Positions 54,668 through 64,000 of a stretch of DNA of 64,000 nucleotides are shown piece after piece. A program made the translations under genes and the position numbers. The DNA lies in contig OX381714.1 in the NCBI GenBank assembly GCA_947462335.1, positions 60,991,800 through 61,055,799 on the forward strand, in the 5' to 3' direction. Below the pieces are notes generated by a model. The model did no database searches. It saw only the letters and a program-made list of their open reading frames with translations, and was not told the DNA's origin. The DNA is from Harmothoe impar (taxonomy: Eukaryota; Annelida; Polychaeta; Phyllodocida; Polynoidae). Positions within the stretch are counted from its first letter, which is position 1, and every line of letters begins with the position of its first letter.

Positions 54668-55062
54668 AGCCCTTTAAGGACGGCATCATCCCTTAAGGTT
54701 CATGGTCATTTACTTCATGCACTCAGTCATCGACAAAAAGTAGGAAGTCTTACAATTTTGGTCAATTTTCTGTAGGATATTAACATAATTTAATACAGAA
54801 CTTCCAGCCAAAAAGTAGGAATTCCTACAAAAGTTGGAAAAGTGGCATCTCTGTCCTGCATAATAAATCTACTATACACTGTGACGTGAAAACACCATTA
54901 TTTGTTATTAACCCTTTAAGGACGGCATCATGCTCCAAGCTTCATTTACTCTACTTTATGCACATCCTTGATAAATATACTTTGAACTTAATTAGATTGG
55001 ACGTCTGGATGCACCAACACAGGACTGGTGAGTAACTCGCCAGCGCTACGTTGATGCACCAT
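54668..55062. mobile_element. Two P-MITE fragments around a GTAGGAAGTC repeat
   Basis: AGCCCTTTAAGGACGGCATC at 54669 and AACCCTTTAAGGACGGCATC at 54910 are duplicated starts; only the second carries a hairpin (GGTGAGTAACTCGCC). The repeat at 54733-54858 lies between. Confidence 0.68.
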
Positions 55063-55208
55063 GCCCACATTTTGAATTATGTCTGGTTAGCATGAATGAA
55101 AGCTGGTGTAGAGGTCGCGGAAAACTTAGTCATTGGATCGGCCAGGAATCGAACCACAGACCTCTCGCACCGGTGACAAGCGTGCTATCCGTTACACTAC
55201 CAACCCGT
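55060..55208 (-). mobile_element. tRNA-Asp-like SINE
   Basis: The minus-strand head GGTAGTGTAACGGATAGC then CACGCTTGTCACCGG (GTC anticodon) and GGTTCGATTCC (box B) at 55208-55136. A body of about 75 bp runs to ATTCAAAATGTGGG. Anticodon and T stems are mispaired, so it is not a working tRNA. Confidence 0.58.
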
Positions 55209-56405
55209 GTCTGACTGTTCTCCGCTCCCTACATTACTGGATCGGTATGGTACAGAGGGGGAGGATTACCCAGGTGTTTCACCGGGCTCTCCACCAGGGT
55301 ACGGGGAATCCGACCCCTACACTGGTAAACTACCCGCGGTTATTTGCTGGTGCTGCATAAAAGGGCCTACCGGTACTGTATTAAAGCACTTTGCTGATAT
55401 TAAAGGTTTAACATGCATTAAATCAGTATACCGTGCATTTAGAGTTTGTAATATAACATTATTGGATTTCATTATTACTTCATGATATGAAAGGTAAATG
55501 CATACTCTGATGTGAAAGTACCATCTTATGTGAATATCGAAATGAATCTACCGGTAATCAATATCATTGAATGCTTTATTAGAGAGTATATCGTGCATGT
55601 GAAGAAAATTGGCAATTTTACAGACTTTAAATGCTAGGTTAACAACAGACCATATCCTCCTGCTATTATGTTGCATAAATAAGTACCGGTATATAAAGTG
55701 CCACATGACTAGTCAGTACAAATTTGTCAAACTAACTTTAAATTTGTTTGTGAGTTAATTGTGTAAATGTCGGAGACATATACCATGGTGAAATTACTAC
55801 AATAAATAATGTACAAAATACTGTTTGCTTCAAATAAATTGAAAGCAGTCCACAATTTGGCCAAACAAACACCCATCTCTCTTCACTCAGCAGGGACGTC
55901 CTTAACCTCCCTGGTTCATCGCAAGTCAAGATATTTCCTGTTTTAGATCTCAGCGTACCCACTAGTGATAGCGGTCCGTCTACTTCAGACGGGCTTCCTG
56001 TAAGATCTGTAACTATGGATTGTGCGATAACAGATATGGTTCATCTTAAACGGTTTAATCTGTGAACTGTTACTGTTTAAAGCACTACAGTTTAGTTGGT
56101 GTTATTTTTGTCCTGTGTTTAATACTTTTGATACCTAGGGCCAGAGACAGACATGTCTCTGCTAGACCTAGGGCCTAGACTTTTAAAAATATCGCCTAGG
56201 CTAGGAGCCTAGGCGACATTTTTTGAAGTACCTGTACCGGTACATTTGATCTAGCATCCTGGAGTGCTGGACCTAGTTCAGGTCATCTAAACTCGTGTAT
56301 GCGCGGCTGGCAATCGGATGGGGATGTAATAGTCTGACACTAACGTACTACCTGCACCTGGTACCAATAGCTATCATTCAATAACAATCAAAATCCCTGT
56401 TGGCA
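55209..56405. other. No recognisable gene
   Basis: ACCGGTA words recur (55555, 55685, 56240). A CCTAGGCGATATTTT-like palindrome lies near 56186-56220 (TATCGCCTAGGCTAGGAGCC TAGGCGA). No exons supportable. Confidence 0.35.
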
Positions 56406-56411
56406 TATAGT

Positions 56412-56632
56412 GGGGCCCTTGATGGGGGGGTCCCCATGTCGCATGTCGGATTTAAGAAATGACCATGTCGCATGTCTATGTCGCTTAAAATGCTCATGTC
56501 CCATGTCAATTTAAGAAATGTCCATGTCCCCTGTCACTAAACCTCATGTCGCATGTCACTAGGCCTCATGTCGCATGTCGATTTTAAGAAATGCCCATGT
56601 CGCCATCTCGAATTTAGGGGTCTAGAGCCATT
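56412..56632. repeat. GGGGGGTCCCCATGTCGCAT repeat family, long copy
   Basis: GGGGCCCTTGATGGGGGGGT start and GAATTTAGGGGTCTAGAGCC end. The interior has about nine CATGTCGCATGTC-type units, more than at 42112-42253. Confidence 0.8.
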
Positions 56633-57589
56633 ATAGTATATGCCTTACCGGTACCACATGATAATGTAAACTAAGTTCACGTACGGTAGCTGGTTACACG
56701 TAAATACTTTTTTTAAAGACAGACCATGCTTGATACTTTATGGAGTTAGCATTAAGCAATTATCACCAGCCAGGATAATGGGATTAGAACACAGAGTACC
56801 ATAAGTTCAAAGCCTATTTTGAATATACTTCAGATTTTGTATTCCTCCACTTACTCCATCCATTGCCTACATTGAGTAAGCCTGATAAGGGCTATACTAG
56901 TCTGTGTCACTGGGTGACGTCACTGTTACTCCCAAGAATAGGGACAAACGTGAGTCCTGATCAGTGCATGAGTGCCTACACTAGCTCTTGAGTCACTCAG
57001 CCAATGTCACAGATTACACTCAGCTTGCCCTGAAGTTGAACCGATGCTTTATTTGGGGGGCATGATCTAAATAGCCAGTGCCCACCATCCAAGCTGCACT
57101 AGTGTGGCTAGGTCTAAAGGGCGAGGGGGTTTGATGTTTATGTTATAGTTTACAGTAATAAAGATTAACTAGGGCGAGTTGGACTCATCGATATTTAAAG
57201 CAGTGTGCCCTTTTGAGTCACTCATACTCACACAAGTCCAGTAGCAGTGGCAGTGAGACTCACACTGAGTGACAGTTCTAGGTTTCAAGATGTGTATTTC
57301 GTCATCAAAGAACACCCAACACACCCCGTAGACCCGTTCTCCACCGGCCCCAACACACATAGAACATCATCACACTACTCACACATTCTATGATGATTAC
57401 TAGAGGGAAATTCCACATCAGAATTCAGAGTGGAATACACAACAACGACCTTTTCTTTCTCCCATGTGACTGGGCAGAGAAAGGGGGATGGGCATCACGG
57501 AATCACACTAACGTTGTTTCTACGGCTATCTAGGTTTCTACCACATTCTACGACCCCCTACAGTAGGGCACACTAGTCGGGGAACTCAC
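56633..57589. other. No recognisable gene
   Basis: GAGTCACTCA/TGACTCA-like words near 56990-57240. No frame with splice support. Confidence 0.35.
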
Positions 57590-57720
57590 CAGTTGGGCAA
57601 TTAATTTTTTTCTTGGTGTGAATCGTCCAAGAAACGACGTTTTGTGGTCGCCGTGTGGATTTGCCGACCGAGCTGTCAGTCTACTACAACAAACCGACTT
57701 CCGGTGACGTCATGCGCCTG
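57590..57720 (-). other. Candidate noncoding first exon (minus strand)
   Basis: Transcription from the adjacent promoter block leftward meets a consensus donor CAACTG|GTGAGT at 57590. No sustained ATG frame exists in the segment, so it would be 5' UTR. The next minus-strand exon candidate is gene B exon 1 at 49286, 8.3 kb away. Confidence 0.4.
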
Positions 57721-57770
57721 CGTCTCAGTCTCCCAGCAGGTGCGCGTTTGCTCACTGGGGATGTGGTCGG
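57695..57770. promoter_or_regulatory. CpG-rich promoter-like block
   Basis: GACTTCCGGTGACGTCATGC GCCTGCG holds three overlapping housekeeping sites: ETS/GABP (CCGGAAGT on the minus strand), a full CRE (TGACGTCA) and an NRF1-like GCGCCTGCG. CpG density is far above the flanks. Orientation is uncertain; a plus-strand donor-like CAGCAG|GTGCGC lies at about 57740. Confidence 0.6.
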
Positions 57771-58204
57771 AGAGTGGAGGCCCGCGTTCCCGCGCTGAAA
57801 CTCTGATGTTCAAAATGTGTTGTACATGTACAAATGTATATGGTTGTACATGTGTATAGCTTTGTATCCGCTCGTACTAGAGTCGTAGATCTACTACATG
57901 TATACCAGATCAGTTCTTTTTCAGTTGTCTATATTTAATATTAAACGTTTATATTTTCTACCATCGCCATGGCTATTGCATTGTGTACTATCATTGAAAG
58001 CCCACAAATGTATTCAGCCATACTTTTGAAGGTACAATCCGGGGGGTAAAATCGAAACTTTTGGATTTAAATCCCGGGATTTAACATGGCAGACATTTTT
58101 CCGAAGCATTGACACAGATCTGTAAAAACCATAATACTATTGACGAGTGTAAAACAGATAATAAGAAACATAATATAATGGATCTAGACCCCTTAAATAA
58201 CGGC

Positions 58205-58235
58205 ATTGGCGGATCCAGGGGGGCGACGGGCCTTG

Positions 58236-58266
<31 letters not shown>

Positions 58267-58550
58267 AGGAGGGGGAGAAGAGAGGAGAGAAGAGGGGGAA
58301 AAGAGAGAAGGGAACAATACCATGTAGGCACAGAGTCTTAAAATATTGTGCCCCAAAATGGGTGAGAAGGCATCATTTGAAGTCTAGACCATTAGTATTT
58401 TTCTGGGGGGAGGGGGGGCATGCCTCCAAACCCCCCGAGTGTGGCCACTGCGCTGCGCTTCACTTGCACTGCGCGTGGGAACAGACAGTCACTCCATGGT
58501 TGGCCAGGTTTGCCCCCCCCCCCCCGCTCTGGAAAATCCTGGATTGGCCA
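58205..58550. mobile_element. GGCGGATCCAGG-ended element, copy 2
   Basis: GGCGGATCCAGGGGGGCGAC, GGGCCTTGC, an 18-C run, then a GGAGAAGAG-rich part. Ends AAATCCTGGATTGGCCACC. The first 120 bp mirror the right end of 12391-12708. Confidence 0.65.
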
Positions 58551-59397
58551 CCGAATTAAATCAATATACAACAATAATCTTCTTACCCCAACATTAACAG
58601 TCATACACCAACAGTGCATGTTGTTTAATATAGCAGTCGTTCACCGTCATCCCCATCTAAATGTGAATCAATTAGACATACGTCTCATTGTATCTGGTTC
58701 AGTGGATGTATTTAAAGCAACCTGTGGGGTGTTTGACAAGGGGAATATAGATACAATGAAATCTATACATGTTTTCAAAAACCAACTTACTATCACTCAA
58801 CATAAGATTAACATTTGGTAAAAGTGAGTTGATCTTAATAACCATGTAGCATTAATCTTAAATACTCTTCCCTTGTATGATGATCACATAGGATCAACAT
58901 AAGTGTTGTTTAAATATGTATAACCAGTTTATTTGTGAAACACCCCACTGGGTAGATTTAGTCCGCACTTGAAAGGTAGACAGTCTTCCCATAGGCACAG
59001 CCCCCGGGCCACAGGCACAGTACATTGTCAATAAACAGATAAAGCTCCAACTCCCCGGACAAACTAAATGATGTGAGTCAAAATGGTATCCAATCTATTT
59101 CTAAAATAACTAGATATGGAACGAATAAGACCAGGCCCTTGTTGGCTTGATACTTTCCATATACTTTCGCATAAAGTTGAGCTTTATTGCCCACAATTTG
59201 ATCCTTGTTTTTTTTACAACGAATAACACTTTAATCAACTTTAATACTTTAATCATGTTATGTACCATAACAACATACTTGAATTTGGATGCAGGAGAGG
59301 GGAACATATTACTTTGGCAAACACCACATGTACCAAGATAAATATCCCTCTCAGGGACCTGTTGCTATTTTTAGGTTACGTGCACGTGGCTATCGTT
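58551..59397. other. No recognisable gene
   Basis: AT-rich. A plus frame at 58420-58821 reads through the mobile element and has no family features. Confidence 0.35.
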
Positions 59398-59790
59398 TTA
59401 ACATTTTAATGATGGATGTCACTAAAAAATGACATTTGTCGTCACGATGCACCAATACAGCCCCGGCGAGTAACTCGCCGGTGCTACATTAGTGCATCAT
59501 GCTGACCCTTCAGCAGTGTCTCCAACCCCGGAGGATCATTGTTGTTGATCACTTTTTATTGGCACTTAAATCTTTGATATACTGGGAGTTTTTTTTCAAA
59601 TCAATGCCATAGGAGATATTTAATTCACGATGAATACCTGATAGAAAAAGTCATAGACTAGAAACATAGTCATCATGATGCTTGAATGCAGCTCTGGCGA
59701 GTTACTCATCAGGGCTGCACTCAAGCAACATGAAGACCAAGGACATGATGCATTAAGGTATCAGGCCGTCCTTAAAGGTTTTATCGACGA
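59398..59790. mobile_element. P-MITE interrupted between its hairpins
   Basis: Hairpin 1 with GGCGAGTAACTCGCC at 59465; about 100 bp of foreign AT-rich sequence from 59540; hairpin 2 at 59660-59730; GCCGTCCTTAAAGG end. Confidence 0.75.
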
Positions 59791-59999
59791 GTGGAGAGGA
59801 TTAGGACGATTGACCGGACAACGAGAAAGGACAGGGCCAGACTCCCAGACCACCTTTGTAGTAAACTGACAGTAGACCGGGTACATGAATCTACCACCCA
59901 CGAATGCATCAAAGCAATAAGCGACCCGAGAATAAATGCGTTTAGTGCTGATACTATTTGGGTCCATTTAGAGATCAAGATCTGCACCTTATAAAGGAT

Positions 60000-60245
60000 T
60001 TGAACCAGATGACCATAATCTTTTTCCCCACAAATCGTTTGAAATTTTTAAGGGAGAGAGCGTAGGCCAAAAAACGGTTTGTTTCAGGTTACCAGAATCT
60101 ACATAGCAAAATAGGGCCGACACTAGAATTTTCATCCAATTTTGAACAAATATATTTGGCCATTTTTGGGATATTTTAGAATCGAGTAGAGACTCCACGC
60201 ATCGAGGTAGTGGTTGGTGAGTCAGCACTGGCGTTCGCGAGACAA
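60000..60245. mobile_element. Fragment of the GGCCAAAAAA family
   Basis: GGCCAAAAAACGGTTTGTTT, CAGGTTACCAGAATCTACAT, AGCAAAATAGGGCCGACAC, GTGAGTCAGCACTGGCG. This copy shows the order of parts best. Confidence 0.6.
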
Positions 60246-60299
60246 TTTTGTGGTACTTTTCAAGTTAAAGTAAGTTACAAAGATGAGAAAAACATGAGG

Positions 60300-60521
60300 T
60301 TGCAGTCACTTTTTAACAACAGGGAGATTAATCTTGGGGATGGGCGGACAGTTCACATTATATGTGTTCTTTCATCGATAAAGCCTGTGGTATGCCCTTG
60401 GGGTTGTGGTTGGGGGGGGGGGTAGGTATTCGGTCCCACAAAGGGGGGGGGGGTCAAAATAAAACCCAACGATTGGGGGCGGGGGGGAGGAGGAAAATGT
60501 TTAAGCAAAAGATGACTCCCT
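60300..60521. mobile_element. G/C-homopolymer MITE, worn
   Basis: GCAGTCACTTTTTAACAACA at the left, AAAAGATGACTCCCTCA at the right, G runs inside. Confidence 0.6.
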
Positions 60522-60933
60522 CAGCTGTTTAAATTGTATACAAAGCTATCTCTGTGTGTGGTTTTAAAAGAGGAAACATATATCAGATATAAAGTCAATG
60601 TACAAACATAGCTATATTTCAACAGTTTATTCACTTAAATTACTCGGATAAATACAACTTAATCACATTTAGTTTCAACATTTGACATGTTTTTTCTTCA
60701 TGCACCTTCCTGCATAACACCCTATCACACGCGCTTCGACTTCTTTTTTTTACAATCCATCATTTTCTTGACGAACCTTGATAGAAACTAATTACCTTTA
60801 CCCCCATAATGTGTTTTCTTTCATCACTTTACTTTCTTTGGTTTGTGAAATACATCACCGGTGCCGAGTGTATCTGCATATCACCTTAACACCAATAAAT
60901 GACTAGACTAGGAGTGGTGCAGATGTGCATGTT
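60522..60933. other. No recognisable gene
   Basis: AT-rich, nothing noted. Confidence 0.3.
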
Positions 60934-61228
60934 AACCCTTTAAGGACAGCCTCAAAATCACAATTAACATTCTATGCTGCCCTTAACCCTTTAAGGACAG
61001 CATGTCACTAAAATATGACATTTGTCATCATGATACACCAATGCAGCCCCGGCCTGTAACTTGCCTGTGCCTCATTGGTGCATCATGCGGACCCTTCTGG
61101 GGTGTCTCAACCTCATAAGGTTGGCATGATGCTTGAATGCAGCATGGGCGAGTTACTCACCAGGGCTGCATTCATGCATCATGACGACCATGATTCATTA
61201 AGGCATGATGCTGTCTTTATAGGGTTAA
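60934..61228. mobile_element. P-MITE full copy behind a partial one
   Basis: A 50-bp stub (AACCCTTTAAGGACAGCCTC to TGCCC) directly precedes a complete copy from TTAACCCTTTAAGGACAGCA to GATGCTGTCTTTATAGGGTTAA. Confidence 0.82.
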
Positions 61229-62027
61229 CTATTTTAAACGTGACGTGAACATATATAAACATAATATATGTGCGAAAACGAAAGTGCAGTGAAAAGAAAG
61301 AAAAATAAAATTGTTATTTAAAATAGAAAATAAAATAAACATTACTCTGAGTTCTGTAGTGTGTACCATAGCCGGACTGAACTAATAATACAGGAAAATG
61401 ACGATAAAGACCGTCATTGTGATATTTACATCCATCTTCAAGTCCACGCTGTTGTTCTTATGTGCGCGGTATTTAATTTCTTTTACATGATTTTAGTCAA
61501 TATGTTGAAATACATGGCAACACAAAACAGAAATAAGATTGACTTAGACATATTTACACTATAAACATTTCACATCTACATGCTTTCATTATAAGTAATC
61601 ACAACACTTTCCCTTTTCCGTGAGAGGCATCTAGGGTAGATTCACCATGAGTCGGACACATACCCTGAGACGGACAGTGACATTTCAGGTTATTTATCTA
61701 CACTACAACTTCAAGGGTTAGTTTGTTTGAAAAAAATGATACTTGAACTTAACCATAATTCACAAATTAAGAGCTTAAAATGCTTTAATACCCACAGAAT
61801 CAAGTGTCCGACTCAAGGTGAATCTACCCTACCCCCTTAATTACACCTTCCATCCGTGACTTCCCGTGTGAAGATATGACGCATCACACAACCATATTTA
61901 TATACACATTGTATGTCTTTTTTTCTGATTATCTTTTCATTGCGAGGCAAGTTTTTGGCAGTTTGTCCCGTGTATTGTGTCTTTTGTTTGCCACTGTCTG
62001 AGATACAAGTGTGTGTCAGGGTATGTA
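61229..62027. other. Mostly unremarkable; one inverted repeat
   Basis: AGGGTAGATTCACCATGAGTCGGACAC at 61634 reappears inverted near 61800-61833 (GTGTCCGACTC, AAGGTGAATCTACCCT), about 200 bp in all: a small TIR element. The rest has no gene. Confidence 0.55.
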
Positions 62028-62465
62028 AACCTTTCAACACAGCACAATGTTTGTATGTATTTTAATGCATCATACTGTATTTCCTTTTGTCATCATGACG
62101 CATAAGTGCGGCGAGTAACTCACCAGTGCTGCATTCAAGCATCATGCCGGCCCAATTGGGTTGATACACTCCTGACGGATCAGCATGATGCACCAATGGA
62201 GCATCGGCTAGTTACTCACCAGCGCTGTGGCGGAACACCATGATAACCATGAATCTTGCTGTCGCCCTTAACGCTTGAAGGACGGCATGATACCTTAATT
62301 AATGCATCATGCCCTTGATCATCATGATGCATTAATGCAGCCCTGGTGAGCATCATGACGACCCTACGGGGTTCAGACATTACCGAAGGATCAGCATGAT
62401 GCACCAATGCAGCACCGGTGAAAAATGCCATATTTTAGCGACATGCATCCTTAAAGGGTCAAAGG
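62028..62465. mobile_element. Two P-MITEs in opposite orientation
   Basis: 62028-62270 is worn. 62272-62465 starts TTGAAGGACGGCATGATACC and ends TAGCGACATGCATCCTTAAA GGGT with hairpins partly deleted. Confidence 0.68.
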
Positions 62466-62484
62466 GTTATACCTGTATAATGTA

Positions 62485-62660
62485 GCCTACTGTGAGAGTA
62501 CTTATTTTCATGGGTCTAAATTTCCGCGGATGAGTGAAAATCGGCGAATTCGCGGGTATTTATTCCATACTTAAGCATATAAAAATTTCACGGATTTTCC
62601 ATTTCCGCGAAAATCGCAAAAATATATACCCAGCGAAATAAAGTACTTTCACGGTATATA
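62485..62660. mobile_element. TACCGTGAAAGTACTTT MITE
   Basis: The right end AAGTACTTTCACGGTATA, inverted, gives TATACCGTGAAAGTACTTTA; the left end GAGAGTACTTATTTTCATGG is worn. Interior TTTCCGCGGATGAGTGAAAA and its inverse pair. Confidence 0.68.
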
Positions 62661-62841
62661 GTTATATTGTAGCATCATGCCATCATTAAATGGTTAAATA
62701 GTGTACATTGTAGCCTATGGTGAGGTGTATTGGACTGAGTCAGGGGTGGTGTGGTGGTGGCCAAGTGGTCGTGATGTGTACCATAAGGATGTAACCGCAC
62801 GGTGCCAACCCCGCACACACCCCTCACCTTCTGTATATCTT

Positions 62842-63082
62842 TAAGGACGGATGTCGCTAAAAGATGACATTTGTCGTCATGATGCACCAATGCAGCCCCG
62901 GCAAGTAACTCGCCGGGTCTGCATTGGTGCATCATACCGGCCCTTCGGGGGTGTCTCAACCCCATATGGTCGGCATGGTGCTTGAATGCAGCACTGGCGA
63001 GTTATTCACCAGGCTGCATTCATGCATCATGATGGCTAAGGGCATGATGTATTAAGGGATCATGCCGTCCTTAAAGGGTTAT
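62842..63082. mobile_element. P-MITE, full length, best preserved
   Basis: TTTAAGGACGGATGTCGCTA, AAAGATGACATTTGTCGTCA, hairpin 1 (GGCAAGTAACTCGCC), spacer GTGTCTCAACCCCATATGGT, hairpin 2, then GATCATGCCGTCCTTAAAGG GTTA. A good reference for the family. Confidence 0.9.
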
Positions 63083-63189
63083 ACAATACACTTGTACACC
63101 ACCATATGCACCATATGTACAGTGTGGCAGCAGAACGTGTGGAAGAATAATACCACACGAGCCACACATAAAACATATGACACATAACA

Positions 63190-64000
63190 CGTCTTTGTAC
63201 ATATATCTCATCAATACCGTTCCCTGATTTCAAAGTGTAGTTATTATTTTTTGCACCTGTGTATTTTCTTACAAATAACAAAGCTTTGTATTTCTATGTC
63301 ACATAAAATAGTCTATACTAATCCATTCCCTGATTTAAAAGTGTAGTCATGGTTCATGTAAATACACATTTATAGATATCTTCTTTTTTTTTACATGTGC
63401 ATTTTCTCTTCTTTCTCGATGTCAGTGACGGAGAAGAAGTTTCCCAACATGAGCACTATACCACTTTTTTTGGTTCCGTTATAATGGCTAAATCCCGTAT
63501 AATAATAGTTGGTCCATCTGAGACAATTTAGTTTTGGGGTAATGCTGTCCTTATCCCTCATATATACCATACACCATCTACAACAATATAACAATGTCCA
63601 AGTCACATTCTCTCTGCCCTCATGTCATGTGTGTTGGTCCATATCAGGACCGTGTGGCAGAGAAGAAAAGTCCCATGTATATACATGTAGTATGTCTTAT
63701 TATATTTTGTATGCATGTGCATTTTTTTTCTTTTTCGATGTCAGTGGCAGAAAAAAAGTTTCTCAACATAAAGCACTCTCCCATGTTTGTTCTCCCATTA
63801 TAATGGCTTAATCAGGTTACCGTATTCGGCCCATCTGGGACAATCTAGTTCTGGTGTACTGCTATCCCTGTCCCTCATATAAACATACTGTACAATATGT
63901 ACAACGACATAACAATGTTTTAATGTCTGTTTTCTCTGCCCTCAGGACCGAGTAGCAGAGAAGAAAAGTCCCATCATGTTCATCATGAAGCCCGGTCTCC
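63190..64000 (+). repeat. Tandem duplication of about 310 bp carrying exon-like segments
   Basis: ACATGTGCATTTTCTCTTCT with CGATGTCAGTGACGGAGAAG at 63391 reappears at 63713. CTCTCTGCCCTCA...GGACCGTGTGGCAGAGAAGA at 63610-63665 reappears at 63930-63966. TTCCCTGATTTCAAAGTGTAG at 63220 and TTCCCTGATTTAAAAGTGTA at 63328 suggest an older third round. Confidence 0.75.
63948..64000 (+). CDS. Exon-like segment at right edge (DRVAEKKSPIMFIMKPGL)
   Basis: After acceptor TCTGCCCTCAG the frame reads DRVAEKKSPIMFIMKPGL to the window end. The near-duplicate 310 bp upstream (63652-63685: DRVAEKKSPMYI) loses the frame's second half and has 24 additional bases before its AG. Conservation of the first nine codons between copies suggests that the right one is the real exon. 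Family not recognised; the exon runs out of the window. Confidence 0.45.

Noticed and set aside
58206..58559. 117-codon plus frame
   Set aside because: Starts in the GGCGGATCCAGG element and crosses homopolymers; no support.
1..64000. Bacterial or phage defence, toxin-antitoxin or CRISPR system
   Set aside because: No intact long prokaryotic genes, ribosome-binding sites or operons; splice sites, SINEs and LINEs mark an animal genome.

Overview
This window looks like animal (metazoan) nuclear DNA, not bacterial or viral. Coding sequence comes as short exons bounded by GT/AG splice sites and separated by introns of 0.6 kb to many kb. Most of the rest is short palindromic or terminal-inverted-repeat (TIR) elements, minisatellites, tRNA-derived SINE-like sequences and LINE remnants. 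Nearly all long open frames are artefacts of tandem repeats. Amphioxus (Branchiostoma) is my best guess: minisatellites that overlap exon-intron junctions have, as I recall, been described in amphioxus genes. This is inference; no marker here fixes the species.

Genes. (1) The left end (about 6.1 kb down to the left edge, minus strand) holds the first five coding exons of a TBC-domain Rab-GAP that I recognise as GRTP1/TBC1D6. All junction phases match, and both catalytic fingers of the TBC domain are visible. (2) Between about 49.3 and 26.0 kb, minus strand, four small exons in matching phase suggest an unidentified gene ('gene B'). (3) At 33.35 kb a compact promoter-like block (NRF1-like and ETS-like sites) precedes an ATG exon of a plus-strand gene ('gene C'). 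(4) At 57.6-57.75 kb a second promoter-like block (ETS, CRE and NRF1-like sites) precedes a minus-strand noncoding exon, possibly the 5' end of gene B. (5) The right edge carries an exon-like segment of a plus-strand gene inside a tandem duplication.

Most notable pattern. Four of the minisatellites lie on or next to predicted splice sites. One copies the end of GRTP1 exon 4 with its 5' splice site, exactly where the catalytic IxxDxxR motif is interrupted. One does the same for a gene B exon. One abuts the acceptor of another gene B exon. One begins about 20 bp inside the intron after gene B's start-codon exon.

Mobile DNA. The commonest element, called 'P-MITE' here, is an approximately 240 bp palindromic element with ends like AACCCTTTAAGGACGG and two internal hairpins centred on GGCGAGTNACTCGCC. 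I count about 40 copies or fragments, several split by other elements. Other families are: TACCGTA-ended MITEs; G/C-homopolymer elements with TTAAGGGAGTGCTCA ends; two foldback elements whose long arms are 18-bp tandem repeats; GGCGGATCCAGG-ended elements; TATAGACC-ended elements; and several single palindromes. LINE reverse-transcriptase fragments lie at 22.9, 39.0-39.4 and 40.4-41.5 kb. A 200-base assembly gap at 10,269-10,468 abuts a G-rich minisatellite.

Region by region: 0-6.1 kb GRTP1; 6.1-15 kb repeats and the gap; 15.3-19.5 kb a large degenerate tandem-repeat field with GAGCTGCTC words; 19.7-21.9 kb a segmental duplication; 22-26 kb LINE, MITEs and a possible LTR; 26-32.1 kb gene B exons with two minisatellites; 33-34.2 kb gene C; 35-46 kb repeats and LINEs; 46.2-48.5 kb a large inverted repeat; 48.6-49.3 kb an array and gene B exon 1; 50-57 kb repeats; 57.6 kb promoter; 58-63 kb repeats; 63.1-64 kb a tandem duplication and the edge exon.
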